A stretch of 64,000 nucleotides of DNA from Lepidurus packardi (GCA_023053545.1 JAKZAN010000068.1:124001-188000); one strand, 5' to 3'. Shown: positions 12,788 through 25,431, numbered from the stretch's first letter. Program-made: numbers and translations. The notes: a model not told the origin generated them from the letters alone.

Positions 12788-14320
12788 CTGAACTTATTCC
12801 TTACGGACTGAATTAATTCCTTACGGACTGAATTAATTCCTTACGGACTGAATTAATTCCTTACGGACTGAATTAATTCCTTACGGACTTAATTAATTCC
12901 TTACGGTCTGAATTAATTCCGTACGGATTTTATTAATTCCTTGCGGAATGAATTAATTCATTACGGACTGAAGAAATTCCTTACGAACTGAATTAATTCC
13001 GTACGGATTTTATTAATTCCTTACGGACTGAATTAATTCATTACGGACTGAAATAATTCCTTACGGACTGAATTAATTCCTTACGGACTGAATTAATTCC
13101 TTACGGACTGAATTAATTCCTTACGGACTTAATTAATTCCTTACGTACTTTATTAATTCCTTACGGTCTGAATTAATTCCGTACGGATTTTATTAATTCC
13201 TTACGGACTGAATCAATTCCGTACAGATTTTATTAATTCCTTACGGACTGAATAAATTCCTTACGAACTGAATTAATTCCGTACGGATTTTATTAATTCC
13301 TTACGGACTGAATTAATTCATTACGGACTGAATTAATTCCTTACGGACTGAATTAATTCCTTAATTAATTCCTTACGGACTGAATTAATTTCATACGGAC
13401 TGAATTAATTCATTACGGACTTAATTAATCGATTACGGACTGAATTAATTCCTTACGTACTGAACTTATTCCTTACGGACTGAATTAATTCCTTACGGAC
13501 TGAATTAATACCTTACGGACTGAATTAAATCCTTACGGACTGAATTAATTCCTTACGGACTGAATTAATTCCTTACGGACTGAATTAATTCCTTACTGAC
13601 TGAATTAATTCCTTACGGACTGAATTAATTCCTTACGGACTGAATTAATTCCTTACGGACTGAATTAATTCCTTACGGACTTAATTAATTCCTTACGTAC
13701 TTAATTAATTCCTTACGGTCTGAATTAATTCCGTACGGATTTTATTAATTCCTTACGGACTGAATTAATTCATTACGGACTTAATTAATCCATTACGGAC
13801 TGAATTATTTCCTTACGTACTGAAGTTATTCCTTACGGACTGAATTAATTCCTTACGTACTGAAATAATTCCTTACGGACTGAATTAATTCCTTACGGAC
13901 TGAATTAATTCCTTACGGACTGAATTAATTCCTTACGGACTGAATTAATTCCTTACGGACTGAATTAATTCCTTAATTAATTCCTTACGGACTGAATTAA
14001 TTTCATACGGACTGAATTAATTCATTACGGACTTAATTAATCGATTACGGACTGAATTAATTAATTACGTACTGAACTTATTCCTTACGGACTGAATTAA
14101 TTGATTACGGACTGAATTAATTCCTTACGGACTGAATTAATTCCTTACGGACTGAATTTATACCTTACGGACTGAATTAAATCCTTACGGACTGAATTAA
14201 TTCCTTACGGACTGAATTAATTCCTTACGGACTGAAATAATTCCTTACTGACTGAATTAAATCCTTACGGACTGATTTAATTCCTTACGGACTGAATTAA
14301 TTCCTTACGGACTGAATTAA
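12788..14320. repeat. 2,135-bp HOR period, copy 2
   Basis: Second copy of 10653-12185. It shares aattgattacgg and aatttatacc monomers (14099 and about 14157) with copy 1 (about 11965 and 12021). It ends near 14320, where copy 1 has a short unit (12185) and this copy has consensus monomers, so the duplication boundary lies there. Confidence 0.8.
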
Positions 14321-15524
14321 TTCCTTACGGACTGAAATAATTCCTTACTGACTGAATTAAATCCTTACGGACTGAATTAATTCCTTACGTACTTTATTAA
14401 TTCCTTACGGTCTGAATTAATTCCGTACGGATTTTATTAATTCCTTACGGACTGAATTAATTCCGTACGGATTTTATTAATTCCTTACGGACTGAATAAA
14501 TTCCTTACGAACTGAATTAATTCCGTACGGATTTTATTAATTCCTTTCGGACTGAATTAATTAATTACGGACTGAATTAATTCCTTACGGACTGAATTAA
14601 TTCCTTACGGACTGAATTAATTCCTTAATTAATTCCTTACGGACTGAATTAATTTCATACGGACTGAATTAATTCATTACGGACTTAATTAATCGATTAC
14701 GGACTGAATTAATTCCTTACGTACTGAACTTATTCCTTACGGACTGAATTAATTCCTTACGGACTGAATTAATTCCTTACGGACTGAATTAATTCCTTAC
14801 GGACTGAATTAATTCCTTACGGACTGAATTAATTCCTTACGGACTTAATTAATTCCTTACGTACTTAATTAATTCCTTACGGTCTGAATTAATTCCGTAC
14901 GGATTTTATTAATTCCTTACGGACTGAATAAATTCCTTACGAACTGAATTAATTCCGTACGGATTTTATTAATTCCTTACGGACTGAAATAATTCATTAC
15001 TGACTGAATTAAATCCTTACGGACTGAATTAATTCCTTTCGGACTGAATTAGTTCCTTAAGGACTGAATTAATTCCTTACGTACTTAATTAATTCCTTAC
15101 GGTCTGAATTAATTCCGTACGGATTTTATTAATTCCTTACGGACTGAATTAATTCATTACGGACTGAAGAAATTCCTTACGGACTGAATTAATTCCGTAC
15201 GGATTTTATTAATTCCTTACGGACTGAATTAATTCATTACGGACTGAAATAATTTCTTACGGACTGAATTAATTCATTACGGACTGAATTAATTCCTTAA
15301 TTAATTCCTTACGGACTGAATTAATTTCATACGGACTGAATTAATTCATTACGGACTTAATTAATCTATTACGGACTGAATTAATTCCTTACGTACTGAA
15401 CTTATTCCTTACGGACTGAATTAATACCTTACGGACTGAATTAAATCCTTACGGACTGAATTAATTCCTTACGGACTGAAGTAATTCCTTACGGACTGAA
15501 TTAATTCCTTACGGACTGAATTAA
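14321..15524. repeat. HOR units of 672 and 232 bp; last of the left-zone type
   Basis: Short units at 14621, 15293 and 15525. The 672-bp unit is a relative of 9546-10197, with the same order of tactta, gaataaattcc, attactgac, tttcgg, gttccttaagg (about 15053) and gaagaaattcc monomers. These are the last gttccttaagg and gaagaaattcc monomers in the window. Confidence 0.75.
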
Positions 15525-16030
15525 TTCCTTAATTAATTCCTTACGGACTGAATTAATTTCATACGGACTGAATTAATTCCTTACTGACTGAATTAATTCC
15601 TTACGGACTGAATTAATTCCGTACGGATTTTATTAATTCCTTACGGACTGAATTAATTCATTACGGACTTAATTAATCCATTACGGATTGAATTATTTCC
15701 TTACGTACTGAAGTTATTCCTTACGGACTGAATTAATTCCTTACGGACTGAATTAATTCCTTACGAACTGAATTAATTCCTTACGGACTGAATTAATTCT
15801 TTACGGACTGAATTAAATCCTTACGGACTGAATTAATTCCTTACGGACTGAATTAATTCCTTAATTAATTCCTTACGGACTGAATTAATTTCATACGGAC
15901 TGAATTAATTCCTTACTGACTGAATTAATTCCTTACGGACTGAATTAATTCCGTACGGATTTTATTAATTCCTTACGGACTGAATTAATTCATTACGGAC
16001 TTAATTAATCCATTACGGATTGAATTAATT
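15525..16030. repeat. 332-bp tandem HOR, partial second copy
   Basis: The run from the short unit through aatttcatacgg, ttactgac, ccgtacgg/ttttatt, attcattacgg and aatccattacggattg repeats 332 bp later (landmark cattacggattg near 15680 and 16012). A related third copy starts at 16967. The second copy then switches to gaattaattccttacgg monomers. Confidence 0.75.
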
Positions 16031-16089
16031 CCTTACGGACTGAAGTAATTCCTTACGGACTGAATTAATTCCTTACGGACTGAATTAAT

Positions 16090-16966
16090 TCCTTACGGTC
16101 TGAATTAATTCCTTTACTTTATTAATTCCTTACGGTCTGAATTAATTCCGTACGGATTTTATTAATTCCTTACGGACTGAATAAATTCCGTACGGATTTT
16201 ATTAATTCCTTACGGACTGAATTAATTAATTACGGACTGAATTAATTCCTTACGGACTGAATTAATTCCTTAATTAATTCCTTACGGACTGAATTAATTT
16301 CATACGGACTGAATTAATTCATTACGGACTTAATTAATTGATTACGGACTGAATTAATTCCTTACGTACTGAACTTATTCCTTACGGACTGAATTAATTC
16401 CTTACGGACTGAATTAATTCCTTACGGACTGAATTAATTCCTTACGGATTGAATTAATACCTTACGGACTGAATTAAATCCTTACGGACTGAATTAATTC
16501 CTTACGGACTGAATTAATTCCTTACGGACTGAATTAATTCCTTACGGTCTGAATTAATTCCTTTACTTTATTAATTCCTTACGGTCTGAATTAATTCCGT
16601 ACGGATTTTATTAATTCCTTACGGACTGAATAAATTCCGTACGGATTTTATTAATTCCTTACGGACTGAATTAATTAATTACGGACTGAATTAATTCCTT
16701 ACGGACTGAATTAATTCCTTAATTAATTCCTTACGGACTGAATTAATTTCATACGGACTGAATTAATTCATTACGGACTTAATTAATCGATTACGGACTG
16801 AATTAATTCCTTACGTACTGAACTTATTCCTTACGGACTGAATTAATTCCTTATGGACTGAATTAATTCCTTACGGACTGAATTAATTCCTTACGGATTG
16901 AATTAATAACTTACGGACTGAATTAAATCCTTACGGACTGAATTAATTCCTTACGGACTGAATTAA
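16090..16966. repeat. 449-bp tandem HOR, two copies
   Basis: Both copies carry a private 3-bp deletion giving cctttactttatt (16111 and 16560) in place of ccttacgtactttatt, and a gaataaattccgtacgg monomer. Both also have acggattgaattaata (about 16446 and 16895), read as ataacc in the second copy. A shared deletion and a shared substitution set show duplication after the deletion. Confidence 0.85.
16111..16123. repeat. 3-bp deletion in a monomer, also at 16560
   Basis: The monomer reads cctttactttatt, lacking acg of ccttacgtactttatt. It occurs twice, 449 bp apart, and makes those HORs 409 and 449 bp rather than 412 and 452 bp. Confidence 0.85.
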
Positions 16967-17179
16967 TTCCTTAATTAATTCCTTACGGACTGAATTAATT
17001 TCATACGGACTGAATTAATTCCTTACTGACTGAATTAATTCCTTACGGACTGAATTAATTCCGTACGGATTTTATTAATTCCTTACGGACTGAATTAATT
17101 CATTACGGACTTAATTAATCCATTACGGATTGAATTATTTCCTTACGTACTGAAGTTATTCCTTACGGACTGAATTAAT
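16967..17179. repeat. Diverged HOR start
   Basis: Short unit at 16967, followed by aatttcatacgg, ttactgac, a ccgtacgg/ttttatt pair, aatccattacggattg and cgtactgaagttatt monomers. It is close to 15525-15730 at an offset of 1,442 bp. Confidence 0.7.
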
Positions 17180-17530
17180 TCCTTACGGACTGAATTAATT
17201 CCTTACGAACTGAATTAATTCCTTACGGACTGAATTAATTCTTTACGGACTGAATTAATTCCTTACGGACTGAATTAATTCCTTACGGACTGAACTAATT
17301 CATTACGGACTTAATTAAATCCTTTCAGACTGAATTAATTCCTTATGGACTTAATTAGTTCCGTAAGGAATGAATTAATTAATTACGGACTGAAATAATT
17401 CCTTACGGACTGAATTAATTCCTTACCTACTGAATTAATTCCTTACGGACTGAATTAATTTCATACTGACTGAATTAATTCATTACGGACTTAATTAATC
17501 GATTACGGACTGAATTAATTCCTTACGGAC
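17180..17530. repeat. Long-range shared patch, copy 1 (offset 11,917 bp)
   Basis: About 350 bp here match 29097-29447 at exactly 11,917 bp. Shared rare variants are ctttacgg (17241/29158), tttcagac (17323/29240), ttccgtaagga (17359/29276) and ccttacctactg. The flanks on both sides differ in HOR type. One difference noticed is catactgac at 17463. This is the longest-distance private match I could find. Confidence 0.8.
17359..17369. repeat. Inverted-core variant TCCGTAAGGA (five sites)
   Basis: The decamer TCCGTAAGGA is the exact reverse complement of the consensus core TCCTTACGGA. It is found, in register, at about 17359, 17879, 18358, 19633 and 29276, always followed by atgaat. The surrounding monomer is not inverted. 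The sites at 18358/19633 and 17359/29276 are copies through larger duplications. Confidence 0.8.
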
Positions 17531-17620
17531 TGAATTAATTTCATACGGACTGAATTAATTCATTACGGACTTAATTAATCGATTACGGACTGAATTAATT
17601 CCTTACGGACTGAATTAATT
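17459..17620. repeat. 80-bp local duplication
   Basis: The four-monomer run aatttcata, attcattacgg, cttaattaatcgattacgg and consensus occurs at about 17459 and again at 17539. The first copy reads catactgac and the second catacggac. Confidence 0.8.
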
Positions 17621-17638
17621 CCTTACGGACTGAATTAA

Positions 17639-17658
17639 TTCCTTAATTCCTTAATTAA
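17639..17658. repeat. 8-bp plus 12-bp truncated units in tandem
   Basis: The motif ttccttaattccttaatt contains an 8-bp unit (ttccttaa) immediately before a standard 12-bp short unit (start 17647). It is the only 8-bp unit in the window. Confidence 0.85.
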
Positions 17659-17659
17659 T

Positions 17660-18204
17660 TCCTTACGGACTGAATTAATACCTTACGGACTTAATTAATT
17701 CCTTACGGACTTAATTAATTCTTTACGGACTTAATTAATTCCTTACGGACTTAATTAATTCCTTACGTACTTAATTAATTCCTTACGGTCTGAATTAATT
17801 CCGTACGGATTTAATTAATTCCTTACTTACTGAATTAATTCCTTACGGACTGAATTAATTCATTATGGACTTAATTAATTCCGTAAGGAATGAATGAATT
17901 AATTACGGACTGAAATATTTCCTTACGGACTGAATTAATTCCTTACGAACTGAATTAATTCCTTACGGACTGAATTAATTCCTTACGGACTGAATTAATT
18001 CCTTACGGACTGAATTAGTTCCTTACGGACTGAATTAATTCTTTTGGATTTATTGAATTCCTTTCTTACTGAATTAACTACTTACGGACTGAATGAATTC
18101 CTTACGGACTGAATTAATTTCTTACGGAATTAATTAATTCCTTACGGAATTAATTAATTCCTTACGTACTTAATTAATTCCTTACGGACTGAATTAATAC
18201 CTTA
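17660..18204. repeat. Most diverged stretch of the array
   Basis: Monomers here often combine several rare changes: runs of cttaattaattcc, a ccgtaaggaatgaatgaatt pair (17879), gaaatatttcc, a gaattagttcc form, and cttttggatttattgaa at 18041, which is also 1 bp short. Further on come cttactgaattaactac and acggaattaattaattcc. A tandem match of comparable quality is lacking nearby, which suggests an older segment that recent expansions have not overwritten. Confidence 0.7.
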
Positions 18205-19335
18205 CGGATTGAATTAAATCCTTACGGACAGAATTAATTCCTTACGGACTGCATTAATTCCTTACGGACTGAATTAATTCCTTACGGACTGAATTAATTC
18301 CTTACGGACTGAATTAATTCCTTACGGACTGAATTAATTCATTATGGACTTAATTAATTCCGTAAGGAATGAATTAATTAATTACGGACTGAAATAATTC
18401 CTTACGGACTGAATTAATTCCTTACGAACTGAATTAATTCCTTACGGACTGAATTAATTCCTTATGGACTGAATTAATTCGTTACGGACTGAATTATTTC
18501 CTTACGGACTGAATTAATTCTTTAGGATTGATTGAATTCCTTTCTTACTGAATAAATTCCTTACGGACTGAATTAATTCATTAATTAATTCCTTACGGAC
18601 TGAATTAATTTCATACGGACTGAATTAATTCATTACGGACTTAATTAATTCCTTACGGACTGAATTAATTCCTTACTGACTGAATTAATTCCTTACGGAC
18701 TTAATTAATTCCTTACGTACTTAATTAATTCCTTACGGTCTGAATTAATTCCGTACGGATTTTATTAATTCCTTACGGACTGAATTAATTCATTACGGAC
18801 TTAATTAATCCATTACGGACTGAATTATTTCCTTACGTACTGAAGTTATTCCTTACGGACTGAATTAATTCCTTATGGACTGAATTAATTCCTTAATTAA
18901 TTCCTTACGGACTGAATTAATTTCATACGGACTGAATTAATTCCTTACGGACTGAATTAATTCCTTACGGACTGAATTAATACCTTACGGACTGAATTAA
19001 ATCCTTACGGACTGAATTAATTCCTTACGGACTGAATTAATTCCTTACGGACTGAATTAATTCCTTACTGACTGAATTAACTCCTTACGGACTGAATTAA
19101 TTCCTTACGGGCTGAATTAATTCCTTACGGACTGAATTAATTGCTTACGGCCTGAATTAATTCCGTACGGATTTTATTAATTCCTTACGGACTGAATTAA
19201 TTCATTACGGACTTAATTAATCCATTACGGACTGAATTATTTCCTTACGTACTGAAGTTATTCCTTACGGACTGAATTAATTCCTTACGGACTGAATTAA
19301 TTCCTTAATTAATTCCTTACGGACTGAATTAATTC
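18205..19335. repeat. 1,275-bp period duplication, copy 1
   Basis: Matches 19480-20610 at a constant 1,275-bp offset. Landmarks are gcattaattcc (18251/19526), ttccgtaagga (18358/19633), the 1-bp-short ctttaggattgattgaa (18520/19795), the ttcatt short unit (18577/19852), the standard short unit (18889/20164) and ttgcttacggcc (19141/20416). About four differences were noticed in 1.1 kb. The block encloses a 412-bp HOR (18889-19300). Confidence 0.85.
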
Positions 19336-19479
19336 CTTACGGACTGAATTAATTCCTTACGGACTGAATTAATACCTTACGGACTGAATTAAATCCTTAC
19401 GGACTGAATTAATTCCTTACGGACTGAATTAATTCCGTACGGATTTTATTAATTCCTTACGGACTGAATTTATTCCTTA
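19336..19479. repeat. Junction segment between the 1,275-bp copies
   Basis: Seven monomers with an aataccttacgg/aaatcc pair and one ccgtacgg/ttttatt pair. At 19337 the array lacks the aatttcatacgg monomer that follows the short unit in nearly all neighbours, so a breakpoint lies here. Confidence 0.65.
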
Positions 19480-20610
19480 CGGACTTAATTAAATCCTTAC
19501 GGACAGAATTAATTCCTTACGGACTGCATTAATTCCTTACGGACTGAATTAATTCCTTACGGACTGAATTAATTTCTTACGGACTGAATTAATTCCTTAC
19601 GGACTGAATTAATTCATTATGGACTTAATTAATTCCGTAAGGAATGAATTAATTAATTACGGACTGAAATAATTCCTTACGGACTGAATTAATTCCTTAC
19701 GAACTGAATTAATTCCTTACGGACTGAATTAATTCCTTATGGACTGAATTAATTCGTTACGGACTGAATTATTTCCTTACGGACTGAATTAATTCTTTAG
19801 GATTGATTGAATTCCTTTCTTACTGAATAAATTCCTTACGGACTGAATTAATTCATTAATTAATTCCTTACGGACTGAATTAATTTCATACGGACTGAAT
19901 TAATTCATTACGGACTTAATTAATTCCTTACGGACTGAATTAATTCCTTACTGACTGAATTAATTCCTTACGGACTTAATTAATTCCTTACGTACTTAAT
20001 TAATTCCTTACGGTCTGAAGTAATTCCGTACGGATTTTATTAATTCCTTACGGACTGAATTAATTCATTACGGACTTAATTAATCCATTACGGACTGAAT
20101 TATTTCCTTACGTACTGAAGTTATTCCTTACGGACTGAATTAATTCCTTATGGACTGAATTAATTCCTTAATTAATTCCTTACGGACTGAATTAATTTCA
20201 TACGGACTGAATTAATTCCTTACGGACTGAATTAATTCCTTACGGACTGAATTAATACCTTACGGACTGAATTAAATCCTTACGGACTGAATTAATTCCT
20301 TACGGACTGAATTAGTTCCTTACGGACTGAATTAATTCCTTACTGACTGAATTAACTCCTTACGGACTGAATTAATTCCTTACGGACTGAATTAATTCCT
20401 TACGGACTGAATTAATTGCTTACGGCCTGAATTAATTCCGTACGGATTTTATTAATTCCTTACGGACTGAATTAATTCATTACGGACTTAATTAATCCAT
20501 TACGGACTGAATTATTTCCTTACGTACTGAAGTTATTCCTTACGGACTGAATTAATTCCTTACGGACTGAATTAATTCCTTAATTAATTCCTTACGGACT
20601 GAATTAATTT
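19480..20610. repeat. 1,275-bp period duplication, copy 2
   Basis: Second copy of 18205-19335. Private changes are aatttcttacgg at about 19573, ggtctgaag at about 20013 and gaattagttcc at 20311. It contains the second 412-bp HOR of this zone (20164-20575). Confidence 0.85.
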
Positions 20611-21087
20611 CATACGGACTGAATTAATTCCTTACGGACTGAATTAATTCCTTACGGACTGAATTAATACCTTACGGACTGAATTAAATCCTTACGGACT
20701 GAATTAATTCCTTACGGACTGAATTAATTCCTTACGGACTGAATTAATTCCTTACTGACTGAATTAATTCCTTACGGACTGAATTAATTCCTTACGGACT
20801 AAATTAATTCCTTACGGACTGAATTAATTCCTTACGGACTTAAATAATTCCTTACGTACTTAATTAATTCCTTACGGTCTGAATTAATTCCGTACGGATT
20901 TTATTAATTCCTTACGGACTGAATTAATTCCGTACGGATTTTATTAATTCCTTACGGACTGAATAAATTCCTTACGAACTGAATTAATTCCGTACGGATT
21001 TTATTAATTCCTTACGGACTGAATTAATTAATTACGGATTTTATTAATTCCTTACGGACTGAATTAATTCCTTACGGACTGAATTAA
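20611..21087. repeat. 512-bp HOR unit
   Basis: Body of the unit from short unit 20576 to 21088, with two ccgtacgg/ttttatt pairs, gaataaattcc, cttaaataattcc (20841) and an attacggattttatt monomer at about 21029 that lacks the usual ccgtacgg partner. Confidence 0.7.
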
Positions 21088-21751
21088 TTCCTTAATTAAT
21101 TCCTTACGGACTGAATTAATTTCATACGGACTGAATTAATTCATTACGGACTTAATTAATCGATTACGGACTGAATTAATTCCTTACGTACTGAACTTAT
21201 TCCTTACGGACTGAATTAATTCCTTACGGACTGAATTAATTCCTTACGGACTGAATTAATTCCTTACGGACTGAATTAATACCTTACGGACTGAATTAAA
21301 TCCTTACGGACTGAATTAATTCCTTACGGACTGAATTAATTCCTTACGGACTGAATTAATTCCTTACTGACTGAATTAATTCCTTACGGACTGAATTAAT
21401 TCCTTACGGACTGAATTAATTCCTTAATTAATTCCTTACGGACTGAATTAATTTCATACGGACTGAATTAATTCATTACGGACTTAATTAATCGATTACG
21501 GACTGAATTAATTCCTTACGTACTGAACTTATTCCTTACGGACTGAATTAATTCCTTACGGACTGAATTAATTCCTTACGGACTGAATTAATTCCTTACG
21601 GACTGAATTAATACCTTACGGACTGAATTAAATCCTTACGGACTGAATTAATTCCTTACGGACTGAATTAATTCCTTACGGACTGAATTAATTCCTTACT
21701 GACTGAATTAATTCCTTACGGACTGAATTAATTCCTTACGGACTGAATTAA
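21088..21751. repeat. 332-bp tandem HOR, two copies
   Basis: The interval 21088-21419 repeats at 21420-21751. Both have aatttcatacgg, attcattacgg, aatcgattacgg, cgtactgaacttatt, aataccttacgg (21281 and 21613), aaatcc and ttactgac in the same order, with no difference noticed. Confidence 0.85.
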
Positions 21752-22131
21752 TTCCTTACGGACTGAATTAATTCCTTACGGACTGAATTAATTCCTTACG
21801 GACTGAATTAATTCCTTACGGACTGAATTAATTCCTTACTGACTGAATTAATTCCTTACGGACTGAATTAATTCCTTACGGACTGAATTAATTCCTTACG
21901 GACTGAATTAATTCCTTACGGACTTAATTAATTCCTTACGGACTGAATTAATTCCGTACGGATTTTATTAATTCCTAACGGACTGAATAAATTCCTTACG
22001 AACTGAATTAATTCCGTACGGATTTTATTAATTCCTTACGGACTGAATTAATTCATTACGGACTGAATTAATTCCTTACGGACTGAATTAATTCCTTACG
22101 GACTGAATTAATTCCTTACGGACTGAATTAA
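21752..22131. repeat. Consensus-rich stretch of a 712-bp HOR
   Basis: From about 21700 to 21920 nearly every monomer is the exact consensus, broken by ttactgac at about 21837. Ordinary ccgtacgg/ttttatt variants follow up to the short unit at 22132. Confidence 0.7.
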
Positions 22132-22823
22132 TTCCTTAATTAATTCCTTACGGACTGAATTAATTTCATACGGACTGAATTAATTCATTACGGACTTAAT
22201 TAATCGATTACGGACTGAATTAATTCCTTACGTACTGAACTTATTCCTTACTGACTGAATTAATTCCTTACGGACTGAATTAATTCCTTACGGACTGAAT
22301 TTATTCCTTACGGACTGAATTAATTCCTTACGGACTTAATTAATTCCTTACGTACTTAATTAATTCCTTACGGTCTGAATTAATTCCGTACGCATTTTAT
22401 TAATTCCTTACGGACTGAATTAATTCCGTACGGATTTTATTAATTCCTTACGGACTGAATAAATTCCTTACGAACTGAATTAATTCCGTACGGATTTTAT
22501 TAATTCCTTACGGACTGAATTAATTCATTACGGACTTAATTAATCCATTACGGACTGAATTAATTCCTTACGGTCTGAATTAATTCCGTACGGATTTTAT
22601 TAATTCCTTACGGACTGAATTAATTCCGTACGGATTTTATTAATTCCTTACGGACTGAATAAATTCCTTACGAACTGAATTAATTCCGTACGGATTTTAT
22701 TAATTCCTTACGGACTGAATTAATTCATTACGGACTTAATTAATCCATTACGGACTGAATTAATTCCTTACGTACTGAATTAATTCCTTACGGACTGAAT
22801 TAATTCCTTACGGACTGAATTAA
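22132..22823. repeat. 692-bp HOR with an internal 200-bp duplication
   Basis: Ten monomers (ggtctg, two ccgtacgg/ttttatt pairs, gaataaattccttacgaac, attcattacgg, aatccattacgg) at about 22361-22560 repeat at 22561-22760. The first copy has a private cgcatttta at 22391. Confidence 0.8.
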
Positions 22824-23355
22824 TTCCTTAATTAATTCCTTACGGACTGAATTAATTTCATACGGACTGAATTAATTCATTACGGACTTAATTAATCGAT
22901 TACGGACTGAATTTATTCCTTACGTTCTGAACTTCTTCCTTACGGACTGAATTAATTACTTACGGACTGAATTAATTCCTTACGGACTGAATTAATACCT
23001 TACGGACTGAATGAAATCCTTACGGACTGAATTAATTCCTTACGGACTGAATTAATTCCTTACGGACTGAATTAATTCCTTACTGACTGAATTAATTCCT
23101 TACGGACTTAATTAATTCCTTACGGACTGAATTAATTCCGTACGGATTTCATTAATTCCTAATTGACTGAATAAATTCCTTACGAACTGAATTAATTCCG
23201 TACGGATTTTATTAATTCCTTACGGACTGAATAAATTCCTTACGAACTGAATTAATTCCGTACGGATTTTATTAATTCCTTACGGACTGAATTAATTCAT
23301 TACTTACTGAATTAATTCCTTTCGGACTGAATTAATTCCTTACGGACTGAATTAA
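22824..23355. repeat. 532-bp HOR unit E, copy 1
   Basis: Marked by ttctgaacttcttcc (22925), aattacttacgg, gaatgaaatcc, cggatttcattaattcc and cctaattgactg (about 23159). Copies start at 24900, 26184 and 27740. Copies 1 and 2 share ttacttactg near the end (about 23303 and 25379); copies 3 and 4 have ttacggactg there. Confidence 0.85.
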
Positions 23356-24899
23356 TTCCTTAATTAATTCCTTACGGACTGAATTAATTTCATACGGACT
23401 GAATTAATTCATTACGGACTTAATTAATCGATTACGGACTGAATTAATTCCTTACGTACTGAACTTATTCCTTACTGACTGAATTAATTCCTTACGGACT
23501 GAATTAATTCCTTACGGACTGAATTAATTCCTTACGGACTGAATTAATTCCTTACGGACTTAATTAATTCCTTACGTACTTAATTAATTCCTTACGGTCT
23601 GAATTAATTCCGTACGGATTTTATTAATTCCTTACGGACTGAATTAATTCCGTACGGATTTTATTAATTCCTTACGGACTGAATAAATTCCTTACGAACT
23701 GAATTAATTCCGTACGGATTTTATTAATTCCTTACGGACTGAATTAATTAATTACGGACTTAATTAATCCATTACGGACTGAATTAATTCCTTACGTACT
23801 GAAATAATTCCTTACGGACTTAATTAATTCCTTACGGACTGAATTAATTCCGTACGGATTTTATTAATTCCTAACGGACTGAATAAATTCCTTACGAACT
23901 GAATTAATTCCGTACGGATTTTATTAATTCCTTACGGACTGAATAAATTCCTTACGAACTGAATTAATTCCGTACGGATTTTATTAATTCCTTACGGACT
24001 GAATTAATTCATTACGGACTGAATTAATTCCTTACGGACTGAATTAATTCCTTACGGACTGAATTAATTCCTTACGGACTGAATTAATTCCTTAATTAAT
24101 TCCTTACGGACTGAATTAATTTCATACGGACTGAATTAATTCATTACGGACTTAATTAATCGATTACGGACTGAATTAATTCCTTACGTACTGAACTTAT
24201 TCCTTACTGACTGAATTAATTCCTTACGGAATGAATTAATTCCTTACGGACTGAATTAATTCCTTACGGACTGAATTAATTCCTTACGGACTTAATTAAT
24301 TCCTTACGTACTTAATTAATTCCTTACGGTCTGAATTAATTCCGTACGGATTTTATTAATTCCTTACGGACTGAATTAATTCCGTACGGATTTTATTAAT
24401 TCCTTACGGACTGAATAAATTCCTTACGAACTGAATTAATTCCGTACGGATTTTATTAATTCCTTACGGAATGAATTAATTCATTACGGACTTAATTAAT
24501 CCATTACGGACTGAATTAATTCCTTACGTACTGAAATAATTCCTTACGGACTGAATTAATTCCTTACGGACTGAATTAATTCCTTACGGACTTAATTAAT
24601 TCCTTACGTACTTAATTAATTCCTTACGGTCTGAATTAATTCCGTACGGATTTTATTAATTCCTTACGGACTGAATTAATTCCGTACGGATTTTATTAAT
24701 TCCTTACGGACTGAATAAATTCCTTACGAACTGAATTAATTCCGTACGGATTTTATTAATTCCTTACGGACTGAATTAATTCATTACGGACTTAATTAAT
24801 CCATTACGGACTGAATTAATTCCTTACGTACTGAAATAATTCCTTACGGACGGAATTAATTCCTTACGGACTGAATTAATTCCTTACGGACTGAATTAA
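23356..24899. repeat. 732- and 812-bp spacer HORs with a 300-bp duplication
   Basis: Short units at 23356, 24088 and 24900. Within the second unit, 24241-24540 repeats at 24541-24840 (15 monomers), differing by a few bases such as ggaatgaatt at about 24229 and 24469. Monomers are ccgtacgg/ttttatt, gaataaattccttacgaac, aatccattacgg and cgtactgaaataatt. Confidence 0.8.
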
Positions 24900-25431
24900 T
24901 TCCTTAATTAATTCCTTACGGACTGAATTAATTTCATACGGACTGAATTAATTCATTACGGACTTAATTAATCGATTACGGACTGAATTTATTCCTTACG
25001 TTCTGAACTTCTTCCTTACGGACTGAATTAATTACTTACGGACTGAATTAATTCCTTACGGACTGAATTAATACCTTACGGACTGAATGAAATCCTTACG
25101 GACTGAATTAATTCCTTACGGACTGAATTAATTCCTTACGGACTGAATTAATTCCTTACTGACTGAATTAATTCCTTACGGACTTAATTAATTCCTTACG
25201 GACTGAATTAATTCCGTACGGATTTCATTAATTCCTAATTGACTGAATAAATTCCTTACGAACTGAATTAATTCCGTACGGATTTTATTAATTCCTTACG
25301 GACTGAATAAATTCCTTACGAACTGAATTAATTCCGTACGGATTTTATTAATTCCTTACGGACTGAATTAATTCATTACTTACTGAATTAATTCCTTTCG
25401 GACTGAATTAATTCCTTACGGACTGAATTAA
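24900..25431. repeat. 532-bp HOR unit E, copy 2
   Basis: Lies 2,076 bp after copy 1 and is nearly identical to it, including ttacttactg at about 25379. Confidence 0.85.

Larger units (their letters stand above)
1..15524. repeat. Left zone of the array (gaagaaattcc / gttccttaagg subfamily)
   Basis: This zone is defined by variants I do not see elsewhere in the window: gaagaaattcc, gaattagttccttaagg (for example 51-60, about 1565, 2218, 5878, 9524, 15053) and ggaatgaattaattc. Truncated 12-bp units start at 290, 862, 1254, 1806, 3318, 3830, 4742, 5294, 5546, 6978, 7010, 7642, 9114, 9546, 10198, 10550, 11222, 11834, 12185, 13357, 13969, 14621 and 15293, giving HOR lengths from 32 to 1,512 bp. 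Apart from a 1-bp loss near 11926, every spacing equals 20n+12. Most of the zone is made of a few block types copied at offsets of 3,660, 2,096-2,176, 2,135 and 6,480 bp. No gene or other element is present. Confidence 0.85.
15525..20575. repeat. Transition zone with the most diverged monomers and most indels
   Basis: Short units start at 15525, 15857, 16266, 16715, 16967, 17647, 18577 (ttcatt form), 18889, 19301, 19852 (ttcatt form) and 20164. Small deletions cluster here: 3 bp at 16111 and 16560, 1 bp at about 18039, 18520 and 19795, and an 8-bp unit at 17639. Monomers such as gattgattgaattcc and ccgtaaggaatg, and many starting cttaattaatt, are seen here and rarely elsewhere. Left-zone markers stop at about 15.2 kb. 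The zone may be an older, less homogenised junction between two expanding domains; that is inference from local divergence. Confidence 0.75.

Noticed and set aside
17359..17369. Inverted monomer block at the TCCGTAAGGA sites
   Set aside because: Only the 10-bp core reads as reverse complement; flanking AATTAATT and neighbouring monomers remain in forward order and in register, so substitution is enough to explain it.
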